This document shows positions 1 to 9,680 of a stretch of 64,000 nucleotides of DNA, piece by piece (the stretch's first letter is position 1; every line of letters begins with the position of its first letter). The position numbers and the translations under genes are program-made. Under the pieces are notes generated by a model. The model ran no database searches and was not told where the DNA came from. It saw only the letters and a list, made by a program, of their open reading frames with translations. Source of the stretch: an uncultured Brevundimonas sp. (GTDB lineage: Bacteria > Pseudomonadota > Alphaproteobacteria > Caulobacterales > Caulobacteraceae); the NCBI RefSeq assembly GCF_947305955.1, contig NZ_CAMZFB010000006.1, positions 1 through 64,000 on the forward strand, given 5' to 3'.

Positions 1-1130
1 GCACCATGGGTGGCGGCATCACCATGAACTTCCTCAATGCGGGGATTCCGGTGACGCTGGTGGAGAACAATCAGGCGGCGCTGGATCGCGGCGTGGGTGT
101 CATCCGCAAGAACTATGAGAACACCGCTGCCAAGGGCCGGATGACGCAGGAACAGGTCGAGCAGCGCATGGCGCTGATCACCCCGTCGCTGTCGAAGTCG
201 GACCTCGGGGATGTGGACCTGATCATCGAGGCTGTCTTCGAGGAGATGGGCCTGAAGAAGGAAATCTTCGGCGAGCTGGACAAGATCGCCAAGAAGGGCG
301 CGATTTTGGCATCCAACACCAGCTTCCTTGATCTGGACGAGATCGCGGCTTCGACCTCGCGTCCGGAGGATGTGATCGGCCTGCACTTCTTCTCGCCGGC
401 CAATGTCATGCGCCTGCTGGAAGTGGTGCGCGGTGCCAAGACCCGTCCGGAAGTCGTCGCCACGGGCATGGCGCTCGGCAAGGTCATCAACAAGGTGCCG
501 GTGCTGTCGGGCGTGTGCCACGGCTTTATCGCCAACCGCATTCTGGCCCAGCGCGGCTTTGCCGCCGACCAGCTGGTGCTGGAAGGGCCGACGCCGCAGC
601 AGATCGACAAGGCGCTCTACGACTATGGCTTTGCCATGGGGCCGTTCGCCATGATCGACCTTGTGGGTCTGGATGTGATCGGGCGCGGCTCGAACGAGCG
701 GACCCTGTACGGCGACCTCGTGGCGCTGGACCGTCTGGGCCAGAAGAAGAATGGCGGCTTCTATGACTATGACGAGAACCGCCGTGCGACGCCCAGCCCC
801 GTCGCGGCCAAGGTGATTGCCGATTTCGCGGACTTTAAAGGTGCCAAGACGCGCGGAGAGGTGAGCGACGAGGAGATCGTCGCGACCCTGCTGTATCCGG
901 TGGTGAACGAGGCGGCCAAGGTGCTGGAAGAGGGCATTGCCCTGCGCGCCAGCGACATCGATGTGGCCTGTATCCTTGGCTACAACTGGCCCGTCTATAC
1001 GGGCGGTCCGATGTTCTGGGCCGACACTGTGGGCCTGCCGAAGATCGTCGAGGGCTTGAAGGCCATGGGGATCGAACCCGCCAAGCTGCTGGCCGAGAAG
1101 GCCGCCAGCGGCGGCAGCTTCACCCGATAA
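1..1130 (+). CDS. 3-hydroxyacyl-CoA dehydrogenase (FadB-like), 5' truncated by window edge
   Basis: ORF open to the window start; Rossmann GTMGGGI motif, HFFSPANVMRLLEVV and C-terminal NEAAKVLEEGIA / YNWPVYTGGPMFWAD motifs. Confidence 0.93.
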   Translation, partial: TMGGGITMNFLNAGIPVTLVENNQAALDRGVGVIRKNYENTAAKGRMTQEQVEQRMALITPSLSKSDLGDVDLIIEAVFEEMGLKKEIFGELDKIAKKGAILASNTSFLDLDEIAASTSRPEDVIGLHFFSPANVMRLLEVVRGAKTRPEVVATGMALGKVINKVPVLSGVCHGFIANRILAQRGFAADQLVLEGPTPQQIDKALYDYGFAMGPFAMIDLVGLDVIGRGSNERTLYGDLVALDRLGQKKNGGFYDYDENRRATPSPVAAKVIADFADFKGAKTRGEVSDEEIVATLLYPVVNEAAKVLEEGIALRASDIDVACILGYNWPVYTGGPMFWADTVGLPKIVEGLKAMGIEPAKLLAEKAASGGSFTR

Positions 1131-1153
1131 CCGTACCCAAGGGGAGAGACGTT

Positions 1154-2404
1154 ATGGGCGAGGCCCTGATCATTGACGCCGTGCGCACCCCGCGCGGCAT
1201 TGGCAAGCCGGGCAAGGGGGCGTTGTCGCACCTGCACCCCACGCATCTTGGCGCGACGGTCCTGAAGGCCATTGCCGAGCGCAACAAGCTGGATACGGCG
1301 ACGGTGGATGATGTGATCATCTCCACCTCGACCCAGCGCGGCAAGCAGGGCGGCGATCTGGCCCGCATGGCGGCGCTGGCGGCGGGATATGACACCAAGG
1401 CGTCGGGTGTGACGCTGGACCGCTTCTGCGGTGGTGGCATTACGGCTGTGGCGCAGGCGGCGGCGGCGGTGGCTTCCGGCTTTGAGGACTGCGTGGTCGC
1501 GGGCGGCGTGGAGATGATGTCCTATACGGCGCAACTGGCCGCCGAGGATCAGGCCCATGGCGTGCCGCCCCAGCTGATGGGCTCGGGCTATGAGGAGTTG
1601 GACAAGCTGCATCCGCAGTCGCACCAGGGCGTGTGCGGCGATGCCATCGCGGCAATCGAGGGCATCCCGCGCGAGGCGCTGGATGCGCTGGCGCTGGTGT
1701 CGCAGCAGCGCGCGGATCGGGCCATCAAGGAAGGCCGTTTCAACAAGTCGCTGGTGCCGGTGCTGAACACCGACGGCTCGGTGGCGCTGGACCACGAGGA
1801 GTTTCCGCGCCCGTCGACGACGGCTGAGGGGCTGGCGGCGCTTAAGGGGAGTTTCGGCGCTCTGGCCAACTGGGATCAGGGCAATGGCGTCACCTTTGCC
1901 AGCCAGATCAAGCGCCGCTATCCGGATGTCGAGATCGAGCCGGTGCACCATGCGGGCAACTCGTCCGGTGTGGTGGACGGGGCGGCGGCTCTGCTGATCA
2001 CCTCGCCGGAATATGCAGCCAAGAACGGGCTGAAGGCGCGCGGCCGCGTGGTCACCTATGTGAACGTGGGCGATGACCCGACCCTGATGCTGAACGCACC
2101 GGTTCCGGCGGCGAAGAAGGCGCTGGCCAAGGCGGGTCTGACGGTCGCCGACATCGATGTGTGGGAGATCAACGAGGCCTTTGCCGTGGTGGCCGAAAAG
2201 TTCATCCGCGACCTCGGTCTGGACCGCGAGAAGGTCAACATCAACGGCGGGGCCATGGCTTTGGGTCACCCGATTGGCGCGACCGGCTCCATGCTGATCG
2301 GCACGGCTCTGGACGAACTGGAACGCTCGAACGGCCGTTATGCCCTGATCACCATGTGCGCCGCGGGCGGCATGGCACCGGCCATCATTATCGAGCGCGT
2401 CTGA
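1154..2404 (+). CDS. acetyl-CoA C-acyltransferase (thiolase)
   Basis: 416-aa ORF; thiolase motifs [36 protein letters not shown] and C-terminal [13 protein letters not shown]; directly downstream of the FadB-like gene. Confidence 0.95.
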   Translation: MGEALIIDAVRTPRGIGKPGKGALSHLHPTHLGATVLKAIAERNKLDTATVDDVIISTSTQRGKQGGDLARMAALAAGYDTKASGVTLDRFCGGGITAVAQAAAAVASGFEDCVVAGGVEMMSYTAQLAAEDQAHGVPPQLMGSGYEELDKLHPQSHQGVCGDAIAAIEGIPREALDALALVSQQRADRAIKEGRFNKSLVPVLNTDGSVALDHEEFPRPSTTAEGLAALKGSFGALANWDQGNGVTFASQIKRRYPDVEIEPVHHAGNSSGVVDGAAALLITSPEYAAKNGLKARGRVVTYVNVGDDPTLMLNAPVPAAKKALAKAGLTVADIDVWEINEAFAVVAEKFIRDLGLDREKVNINGGAMALGHPIGATGSMLIGTALDELERSNGRYALITMCAAGGMAPAIIIERV

Positions 2405-2429
2405 GGGGTCAGACTGGCTGGATAATGAC

Positions 2430-2464
2430 AAGCCCGCCGCGAGAGATCACGGCGGGCTTTTTGT
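2430..2464 (+). terminator. Rho-independent terminator after thiolase
   Basis: AAGCCCGCCG ... CGGCGGGCTT followed by TTTT. Confidence 0.8.
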
Positions 2465-2527
2465 ATGCTGCGGAACTTTGGCAAGCATAAGGGGTTAGAA
2501 CTCGAGTTTGTACGGGGAGTTATTTCA

Positions 2528-2959
2528 ATGAATATTGAAGCTCTATTATTGTCGAGTTTGCTGGTTATGGGTGGCCAAGAGCCGTCGATTGATAGCTCTA
2601 AAACTGTGTTTATTGGGGCGCATCCCTATATCGCTAAGACATGGTCTGCAAAGTATGAATATGACTGCTACGGGAACAAGGTAAGCTTTGAATTGGCTGT
2701 GTCCGACGCGGTGCCGCGGGTATCCGGCTTGGACTTGGGGCGTGGACAGGTCGAAGATCGATTCTTGAATGAGCTAAATGAAGCGCTCTCGGATCGAACC
2801 TATCGCGGACAGGGGCTGTCGTGCCGTCCAAACAATCGCTGGAATAGCCTCATGATTCAGACCTATTCCGATATTTCGGCGGGCGGAATCGAGGAAACTT
2901 GGGTCGCTATCGAAACTACGGGATCCGATGTGTCAGACGTAATTGTCAGATCGAACTAG
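2528..2959 (+). CDS. hypothetical protein, AT-richer than its surroundings
   Basis: ORF from ATG 2528 with hydrophobic N-terminus (MNIEALLLSSLLVMGG); no recognised family; 3' end overlaps the convergent ligase gene by 14 bp. Confidence 0.6.
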   Translation: MNIEALLLSSLLVMGGQEPSIDSSKTVFIGAHPYIAKTWSAKYEYDCYGNKVSFELAVSDAVPRVSGLDLGRGQVEDRFLNELNEALSDRTYRGQGLSCRPNNRWNSLMIQTYSDISAGGIEETWVAIETTGSDVSDVIVRSN

Positions 2960-4481
2960 ACCAATACCGGTCGCGCAGGAGGCGTTTGTAGAGTTTGCCG
3001 GTGTCGTGGCGGGGGAGTTGGGGCATGAAGTCGAAGCGGCGGGGAGTTTTGACGCCGCTGAGGCGGGCGCGGGTCCACTGGCGCAGTTCCTCGGCGAGGA
3101 GGGACTGGATTTCCTCGCTGTCGGACCAGTGGGCGGGCTGGATGACGGCGACGACCTGTTCGCCCATTTCGGGGCAGGGGGCGCTGACGACCGCGACGTC
3201 GGTGACGGCGGGGTGCTGGATCAGCAGGTTCTCGATCTCCTGCGGATAGATGTTCACGCCGCCGGAGATGATGGTGAAGCTCTTGCGGTCGGTGAGGTAG
3301 AGGTAGCCTTCTTCGTCCAGCCGTCCGATGTCGCCCAGCGAGGTCCAGCCGTGGCGGTTCATCGTCTCGGAGGTTTTGTCGGGATCGTTGTGGTAGGCGA
3401 AGGCGCGGCCATCGGAGAAATAGATCTGGCCGACCTCGCCGACGGGCAGTTCCTCGCCGTTTTCGTCGCAGATGCGGGCTTGCCCCAGAACGGAACGACC
3501 GACCGATCCCTTGTGCGTCAGCCATTCGGCGGAGCTGATCATGGTCAGGCCGTTACCCTCGGTTCCGGCATAGTATTCGGTAAGGACGGGACCCCACCAT
3601 TCGATCATGGCTTCCTTGACCGGAACGGGGCAGGGGGCGGCGGCGTGGATGGCCAGCTGGATCGAGGTGACGTCGTAGGCGGCGCGGACTTCCTCGGGCA
3701 GTTTCAGCATCCGCACGAAATGGGTGGGCACGAACTGTCCGGCGGTGACGCGGTATTTCTGGATGGAGGCCAGCGCCAGCTCGGCGTCGAAGCTTTCCAT
3801 GATGATGGCCGTGCCGCCAAGGCGGTGGACCGCCATGGTCCAGCGCAGGGGGGCTGCGTGATAGAGCGGGGCGGGCGACAGATAGACGCTCTGGTCGTTT
3901 ATGCCGAACAGGCCCGCCGCCATCATGGTCAGGGCGTCGGGCTGGAGGATGTCGTCGGTCTCGAACGGCAGGGCGATGCCCTTGGGGCGGCCTGTGGTGC
4001 CGGAGGAATAGAGCATCTCTGTGCCCGCCGACTGGTCGGGCAGGGGCGTTGCGGGTTGATCCGCGCAGACGCTTTCAAAGTCCGGCAGGTCGGAGATCGG
4101 TCCACCGAGCGTATAGATGCGGGTGTCGGGCACATCGGAGACGGTGTTGTCGCGGCCTGTCTCGACGGCGGGGGAGATGATCAGGGCGCGGGCGGCGCTG
4201 TCGTGCAGGATATAGGTCAGCTCGTCGCGCGTCAGGCGGCTGGAGATACAGACATAGCGCAGGCCCGCGCGATGGGCGGCCCAGACCAGCGGGATGAATT
4301 CGATCACATTGGGCAGGCAGATGGCGACCGTATCGCCGCGCTTTAGCCCAATAGTGCGCAGGCCGTGGGCGCATCGGTTCGAGAGGGCCTCAAGGCCAGC
4401 ATAGGACAGTTGCTGGCCGGTGCGGGCCATGATGATGGCCGGTTTGTCGGGCGTGGAAACGGCGTGGACACTGGGATGCAT
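2946..4481 (-). CDS. AMP-dependent acyl-CoA synthetase/ligase
   Basis: 511 aa; motifs LYSSGTTGRPKGIAL, YAGTEGNG, GDIGRLDEEGYLYLTDR and C-terminal KSFTIISGGVNIYPQEIE. Confidence 0.93.
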   Translation of the reverse strand: MHPSVHAVSTPDKPAIIMARTGQQLSYAGLEALSNRCAHGLRTIGLKRGDTVAICLPNVIEFIPLVWAAHRAGLRYVCISSRLTRDELTYILHDSAARALIISPAVETGRDNTVSDVPDTRIYTLGGPISDLPDFESVCADQPATPLPDQSAGTEMLYSSGTTGRPKGIALPFETDDILQPDALTMMAAGLFGINDQSVYLSPAPLYHAAPLRWTMAVHRLGGTAIIMESFDAELALASIQKYRVTAGQFVPTHFVRMLKLPEEVRAAYDVTSIQLAIHAAAPCPVPVKEAMIEWWGPVLTEYYAGTEGNGLTMISSAEWLTHKGSVGRSVLGQARICDENGEELPVGEVGQIYFSDGRAFAYHNDPDKTSETMNRHGWTSLGDIGRLDEEGYLYLTDRKSFTIISGGVNIYPQEIENLLIQHPAVTDVAVVSAPCPEMGEQVVAVIQPAHWSDSEEIQSLLAEELRQWTRARLSGVKTPRRFDFMPQLPRHDTGKLYKRLLRDRYWSSSI

Positions 4482-4511
4482 ACGCGGCGAACTCCCCCAT
4501 CTCGATCGCTA

Positions 4512-4527
4512 TTAATCGATCAGATAA
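4512..4527. promoter_or_regulatory. candidate operator site S1 (TTAATCGATCAGATAA)
   Basis: 16-mer upstream of the ligase gene, 31 bp from its ATG; similar to sites at 7154, 7989 and 13518. Confidence 0.45.
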
Positions 4528-4535
4528 TAAGCCGA

Positions 4536-4578
4536 TAAAAAAACGACGGGTCACAACACAAGGCTGTGACCCGCCAGG
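4536..4578 (-). terminator. Rho-independent terminator of TonB-dependent receptor gene
   Basis: minus strand GGGTCACA ... TGTGACCC then GTCGTTTTTTT. Confidence 0.75.
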
Positions 4579-4585
4579 GGAAAGA

Positions 4586-7045
4586 TCAGTAGGCGTAAGA
4601 CAGGTTCAGACCGAAGGTTCTGGGCTTGCCGGCGAAACGGACGGCAAGGTTGGCGTTGGAGGAGACGCTGGTCCAGTAATACTCGTCGGTCAGGTTGCGG
4701 CCCCACAGGTTCAGCTTCCAGCGACCGTCGAGGTCGTAGAGGCCGACAGAGCCGTTGAGGGTACCGAAGGCGTCGACTTCGAACAGCGGACCTTCGGAGA
4801 GGTCCGATGCCGTATCCGACTGCCAGCGGTAGTTCAGCGTTGCCTGGAGGCCGAGGCGTTCGCTGATGGGGGCGTCATAGCTGGCCGTGACACTGGCCTG
4901 CCATTCGGGACTGTTGGGGAAGGGGATGCCGTCATAGATCTGCGGCTGACCGTTAGCGTTGGTGCCGTGGTAGTTGATCACCTCGGTGGTCAGCTTGGTG
5001 GCGGCCATGTTCAGGGTGAAGGCATCGGTGACGCGCCACGTCACCTCGGCATCAATGCCGTAAGCCTTGGATTCCGGCACGTTCTGCAGGCGACGCAGGG
5101 CGGTGTAGATCGGGTCTGCGAAATAGACCGAGATCTGCTTGTCCGTGTAGTCGTAATAGAAGGCGGCGACGTTCAGCTGGATGCGGTTGTCGGCCAGACC
5201 TGCCTTGGTGCCCAGCTCATAGGCCAGCAGTTTTTCCTGAAGCGCGGGCTCGTTCTGGGTCGAGACGTTGGCGGCGTTGATCGGGGTGTTGCCGGCCTTG
5301 TAGCCCTCGGAGATCGAGCCGTAGATCAGGACGTCGTCCGAGGCCTTCCAGTCGAGGCCCAGACGCCAGCCGACGTTTTCCTCATCGATCTCGTGGCGAC
5401 CTTCGGCGAAGCGTTCGAGGGCAGGGTTGTAGGTGTTGCACTCGTTCAGGCCGATGGTCGGGGCAAATACGCCGCCGAACAGGTTGTAGATGAGCGCGCG
5501 GTTCACGACGTTGACGTTCGGCAGCATGGAGCCGTTGTTGTCCGCCGAGCAGCCGACATAGGTCTGGCGGTCATTGGTCCAGCGGACGCCGGTGGTCAGG
5601 TTCAGTCGGTCCGACAGCTTCCATTCGCCGTGGGCGAAGATGGACTTGGTATCGGCATTGATGCGGCCAAGGTCGCGATAGCCGCGGAAGGCCCCCAGCA
5701 TGTCGTCGGAGGTATAGCCCAGCGAGTTGAAGGGAGTGCCCAGGAGCAGGTTGCCCTGGTAGCGGATCATCGTGACGTTGGCGTTGTCGTTCAGATTGGT
5801 GATGTTGTTGTCGATGAGCTTGTCATCGGCATAGTAGGCCCCGATCAGCCACGTCAGACGTTCGGTCTGGCCCTCCAGTCGCAGTTCCTGCGAGAAGGAT
5901 TTGGCTTCGCCATCCAGCCGCTGGATCATGATTTCGTAGGGCGCGCCCGACCAGTCGGACAGGGCGTTGCGGTCCAGATAGTTGTAGCTGGTCAGGGAGA
6001 CGAGGCGCACGTCCTCGTTGAAGTCCAGCGTGGTGCGAAGCGCGGCACCGAAGAAGGACGAGTTTTCCTTCAGGTCACCATCGAGGCCGGGGATGGTGCC
6101 GACCACGCGGTTGCGGACATTGCGCGGGGCCCAGCTGGCATCCTTGCCGTGGGTCGGGCGGTTGGTGGCGACATAGTTGACCAGACCCGGCGCGTTGAAG
6201 GCGGCGAAGCGGCCCGGAATGCCGGGGTCGGTTGCGGGGGTGTAGCCGATAGCCTGACCGGTGATGGTGTCGCTGTCATTGGTCCAGCCCGACAAGGACA
6301 GGTTGAAGCTGAGGTTGTCGGTCGGTTCCCAGTCGAGGCGGAAGCGTGCGCCGAGGCGGTCGACCTTGCCCTGGGTGTCGCCCGACGACATGTCTTCCTG
6401 CCAGCCCTCGCCGGAATATTCCTTGCGTAGGGCAAAGCGGACGCGGGCGCGGTCGCCGAGCGGGCCGGAGACGGCGGTTTCAAAATTGACCGTCTCGTAG
6501 TTGCCGACCTCGATGGTGCCGGTGGCCTCGAACTCGTGGCTGGGGGCGTTGGTGACGAAGCTGACGAGGCCGGCGGTGGTGTTGCGGCCATAGAGGGTGC
6601 CTTGCGGCCCCTTCAGAACCTCGACGCGGCCGATGTCGAAGATCGGGCCGGACAACATAAAGGGATAGGCATAGGCGACTTCATCAACATAGGAGCCGAC
6701 CGTGGAGGTCGAGGACAGGTTGATGGTGTTGAAGCCGATGCCGCGCAGGGTGTAGATCGGCACGCCGTGGTAGCCCTGCGTCACAGTGAAGGACGGGGCG
6801 ACGATGGTCAGGTCCTTGACGTCGGTGACCTGAAGATTGTCGAGGGCTTCGGCCCCGAAGGCCTGAATGCCCATGCCGACTTCGTTGATGCTTTGCTCGC
6901 GGCGCTGGGCGGTGACGACGATGTCGCCGACGGCGTGGGCCTGTTCCTCCGCCGGAGCGGTCTGGGCGAAAGCGGGTGCGGACCAGACAGTCGCGAGCGC
7001 GACCCCGGCAAGCAGAATGGTTTTACCTCCAACTTGGCTACGCAT
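4586..7045 (-). CDS. TonB-dependent receptor
   Basis: Signal-like N-terminus MRSQVGGKTILLAGVALATVWSAPAFAQ, plug motif DIVVTAQRREQSINEVGMGIQAF, VEVLKGPQGTLYGRNTTAGLV, C-terminal beta-barrel; start taken at internal Met of the 832-aa ORF. Confidence 0.95.
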   Translation of the reverse strand: MRSQVGGKTILLAGVALATVWSAPAFAQTAPAEEQAHAVGDIVVTAQRREQSINEVGMGIQAFGAEALDNLQVTDVKDLTIVAPSFTVTQGYHGVPIYTLRGIGFNTINLSSTSTVGSYVDEVAYAYPFMLSGPIFDIGRVEVLKGPQGTLYGRNTTAGLVSFVTNAPSHEFEATGTIEVGNYETVNFETAVSGPLGDRARVRFALRKEYSGEGWQEDMSSGDTQGKVDRLGARFRLDWEPTDNLSFNLSLSGWTNDSDTITGQAIGYTPATDPGIPGRFAAFNAPGLVNYVATNRPTHGKDASWAPRNVRNRVVGTIPGLDGDLKENSSFFGAALRTTLDFNEDVRLVSLTSYNYLDRNALSDWSGAPYEIMIQRLDGEAKSFSQELRLEGQTERLTWLIGAYYADDKLIDNNITNLNDNANVTMIRYQGNLLLGTPFNSLGYTSDDMLGAFRGYRDLGRINADTKSIFAHGEWKLSDRLNLTTGVRWTNDRQTYVGCSADNNGSMLPNVNVVNRALIYNLFGGVFAPTIGLNECNTYNPALERFAEGRHEIDEENVGWRLGLDWKASDDVLIYGSISEGYKAGNTPINAANVSTQNEPALQEKLLAYELGTKAGLADNRIQLNVAAFYYDYTDKQISVYFADPIYTALRRLQNVPESKAYGIDAEVTWRVTDAFTLNMAATKLTTEVINYHGTNANGQPQIYDGIPFPNSPEWQASVTASYDAPISERLGLQATLNYRWQSDTASDLSEGPLFEVDAFGTLNGSVGLYDLDGRWKLNLWGRNLTDEYYWTSVSSNANLAVRFAGKPRTFGLNLSYAY

Positions 7046-7153
7046 ACCCTTCCTCCCTGTGATGCGGGACTTGGGTCCCGTCATTGCTGATAAGGGTCGT
7101 GAAGTGGGGTCCGACGGGGTAGTGGGTCGCGGATTGTCACAACACGCCGTTAT

Positions 7154-7169
7154 TTAGTCGGACGATTAC
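7154..7169. promoter_or_regulatory. candidate operator site S3 (TTAGTCGGACGATTAC)
   Basis: Between the divergent TonB receptor and LuxR genes; similar to S1, S2 and S4. Confidence 0.4.
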
Positions 7170-7226
7170 ATAGCTGTTGCCGGTGTAGAACCTCTCAGTA
7201 ATGATAGGGCGGGGGAGAGGACGCGT

Positions 7227-7952
7227 ATGATCGATGCCGAGTTGAGCATTTCCGAGCAGGCTGGCCGTATGGCGGTACTGGGTCAGGAGGTGGGCCTGCC
7301 GCAGGTTGCGGCCTGGGCCGACATTTCCTCGACGCGGCCTGTGGTGGATGCCAACGGCGAGCCGGTGCCGCATCTGTTCGACTTTGCCGCCCATGGGCGT
7401 GACTATTGGAAACAACCGGACCTGACGCTGCGGATGGCGATATTCGCGGTGGTGCGGCAGATGTCCGAGCCGTTTTTCTTTGATGACGGGGTGGTGGGAA
7501 GCTGGCGCCGGATGGTGCTGGACGAGGCGCTGGTGCAGCAGCTGGCCGAGTTCGATACGCCGCTGCGCCGCTCGATCATCTGTCCGGTCCATCTGCCGCG
7601 CAATGTCATCGGGGCGGTGGTGTGGGCGACCGAGGAGGTCATGGATGTGCGCGCGGCGTTCGAGACCTATTCCGAGCGGATGCAAGCCGAGGCCCTGCGC
7701 TTTATCGCCATGTGCGACGAGACGCGGCGCGGGCGCGAGCCGATAGGCGCGATCAAGCTGACCCGCCGCGAAATCCAGTGTCTGAAGCTGGCGGCGGGGG
7801 GAAAGACCGATTCCGAGATTGGCGTCATTCTGGGCCTGTCGACGCCGACGGTGCGCTTCCACCTGAAGAATGCGGGCGAGAAGCTGGGCCGGACGGGGCG
7901 GTTGCGGATCGTCCAGCAGGCGGCATCGCTGGGCTTTGTCAGCACAAGATGA
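7227..7952 (+). CDS. LuxR-family transcriptional regulator
   Basis: C-terminal LuxR HTH: KLTRREIQCLKLAAGGKTDSEIGVILGLSTPTVRFHLKNAGEKLG; N-terminal putative ligand-binding domain. Confidence 0.88.
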   Translation: MIDAELSISEQAGRMAVLGQEVGLPQVAAWADISSTRPVVDANGEPVPHLFDFAAHGRDYWKQPDLTLRMAIFAVVRQMSEPFFFDDGVVGSWRRMVLDEALVQQLAEFDTPLRRSIICPVHLPRNVIGAVVWATEEVMDVRAAFETYSERMQAEALRFIAMCDETRRGREPIGAIKLTRREIQCLKLAAGGKTDSEIGVILGLSTPTVRFHLKNAGEKLGRTGRLRIVQQAASLGFVSTR

Positions 7953-7988
7953 GCAGAACCTATCGGTAACGATAGTTGCCAAGCGGCT

Positions 7989-8004
7989 CTAATTGGTCAG
8001 TTAA
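7989..8004. promoter_or_regulatory. candidate operator site S4 (CTAATTGGTCAGTTAA)
   Basis: Near-palindrome TAATTG-GT-CAGTTA, 58 bp before the ATG at 8062. Confidence 0.45.
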
Positions 8005-8061
8005 TCCTTCCATGGCCCCGACAGAGGGCTGCCCGAGAGGGGCAAAACGGGAGGATTACCG

Positions 8062-9672
8062 ATGGCGCTCGCGCAGGCTGACACCGCAGTATCCGACATC
8101 GACTATGATGCCATGCCGACGCTGGCGGACATTCCGCGTCACTATGGCCGCACACGCCCCCACAAGGTGGCCAGCGTGTTCGAGGGCCGCGAGACGAGCT
8201 GGGCGGAACTGGATCGCCGGTCCAATCGCGTGGCGCGGGCGCTGATCGCCGCAGGGGTGGAGCGCGGGGATCGCGTGGCCTTTGTCGGCAAGGGCTGTGA
8301 CGAGTTTTTCGAAATCTACTTCGGGGCGGCCAAGGCCGGTGCGGTTACCGTGCCGATCATCTGGCGATTGGCGGCACCGGAGGTGGTGCATATCGCGTCG
8401 GACTGTGAGGCGCAGGTGTTGTTTGTGGGACCGGACCAGTATGAGCGCCTGCCTGTATTCGCCGAGACGCTGGCGGGCGTGAAGATCGTGACGCTGGAAG
8501 GCGGGGCGGAGGGCTATGACCGCTTTAGCGACTGGCGCGATGCGCAGGAGGACAGCGATCCCAAGGTCGAGGTCGATCCGCAGGATGTATGTCTGCAGCT
8601 CTATACCTCGGGCACGACGGGCCTGCCCAAGGGGGTGATGCTGAGCCACTACAACATGGTCGGCAACCGCAAGATTCCCGATGATTTCCAGCACATGGAC
8701 TGGTCGCGGTGGGGGGATGACGACATCAACCTTGTGGCCATGCCGCTGGGCCATGTGGGCGGTGTGGGCTGGGCGACCGTGGGCTATTTCAACGGGGCCA
8801 AGAATATCATTCAGCGCGAGTTTATTCCCGATCAGGTGCTGGATGCGCTGGCGGCGGGGATCAGCAAGCTGTTCGTGGTGCCGACGGCCCTGCACATGCT
8901 GTTGCTGAACCCGCGTGTGCGCGAGATCGATTACAGCCGTCTTCGCTGCATCCTTTATGGCGCATCGCCGATTGCGCTGGAGTTGTTGAAGCAGGCGACC
9001 GAGGTTTTCGGCTGTGGCTTCTGTCAGCAGTATGGGGCGACCGAGACGACGGGGACGATCGTCTTCCTGCCGCCGGAGGATCATGATCCCAATGGCAACA
9101 AGCGGATGCGCGGGGCGGGCAAGCCTATGCCGGGTGTTGAGCTGCGGATCGTGGACAAGGACGGCAAGGTCCTGCCCAGCGGTGAGATCGGGGAAATCCA
9201 GACGCGCTCGACCTGCAATATGGTGGGGTACTGGAAGCGCGAGGATGCGACCAAGGAGGCGGTGACGCCCGACGGCTGGTTCGCCACGGGGGATGCCGGA
9301 TATCTCGACGAGGACGGCTATCTCTATATCGCCGACCGCTTCAAGGACATGATCTGTTCGGGGGCGGAGAACGTCTATCCGAACGAGGTGGAGAACGCGA
9401 TCTTTGGCCATCCGGCGGTGCTGGAGGTGGCGGTGATCGGGGTGCCCGACGAAAAGTGGGGCGAGGCGGTCAAGGCGGTGGTGGTGCTGAAACCCGGTGC
9501 CGAGGCCAGCGAGGACGACATCATCGCCTATGCGCGAGAGCGGATTGGCGGGTTCAAACTGCCCAAGTCGGTGGATTTCGTGGCGGCCCTACCCAGAAAC
9601 GCGACGGGCAAGGTGCTGCGCCGGACCTTGCGTGAGCCCTATTGGGCCGGACGCGAGCGGCAGGTGAACTGA
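8062..9672 (+). CDS. AMP-dependent acyl-CoA synthetase/ligase
   Basis: 536 aa; LYTSGTTGLPKGVMLSHYN, QYGATETTG, GWFATGDAGYLDEDGYLYIADR, DMICSGAENVYPNEVE, PRNATGKVLRR. Confidence 0.95.
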   Translation: MALAQADTAVSDIDYDAMPTLADIPRHYGRTRPHKVASVFEGRETSWAELDRRSNRVARALIAAGVERGDRVAFVGKGCDEFFEIYFGAAKAGAVTVPIIWRLAAPEVVHIASDCEAQVLFVGPDQYERLPVFAETLAGVKIVTLEGGAEGYDRFSDWRDAQEDSDPKVEVDPQDVCLQLYTSGTTGLPKGVMLSHYNMVGNRKIPDDFQHMDWSRWGDDDINLVAMPLGHVGGVGWATVGYFNGAKNIIQREFIPDQVLDALAAGISKLFVVPTALHMLLLNPRVREIDYSRLRCILYGASPIALELLKQATEVFGCGFCQQYGATETTGTIVFLPPEDHDPNGNKRMRGAGKPMPGVELRIVDKDGKVLPSGEIGEIQTRSTCNMVGYWKREDATKEAVTPDGWFATGDAGYLDEDGYLYIADRFKDMICSGAENVYPNEVENAIFGHPAVLEVAVIGVPDEKWGEAVKAVVVLKPGAEASEDDIIAYARERIGGFKLPKSVDFVAALPRNATGKVLRRTLREPYWAGRERQVN

Positions 9673-9680
9673 GCCACCCT

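Noticed and set aside
995-2431. 478-aa minus-strand ORF opposite thiolase
   Set aside because: Antisense shadow frame of a clear thiolase; Arg/His-rich translation with no motifs.
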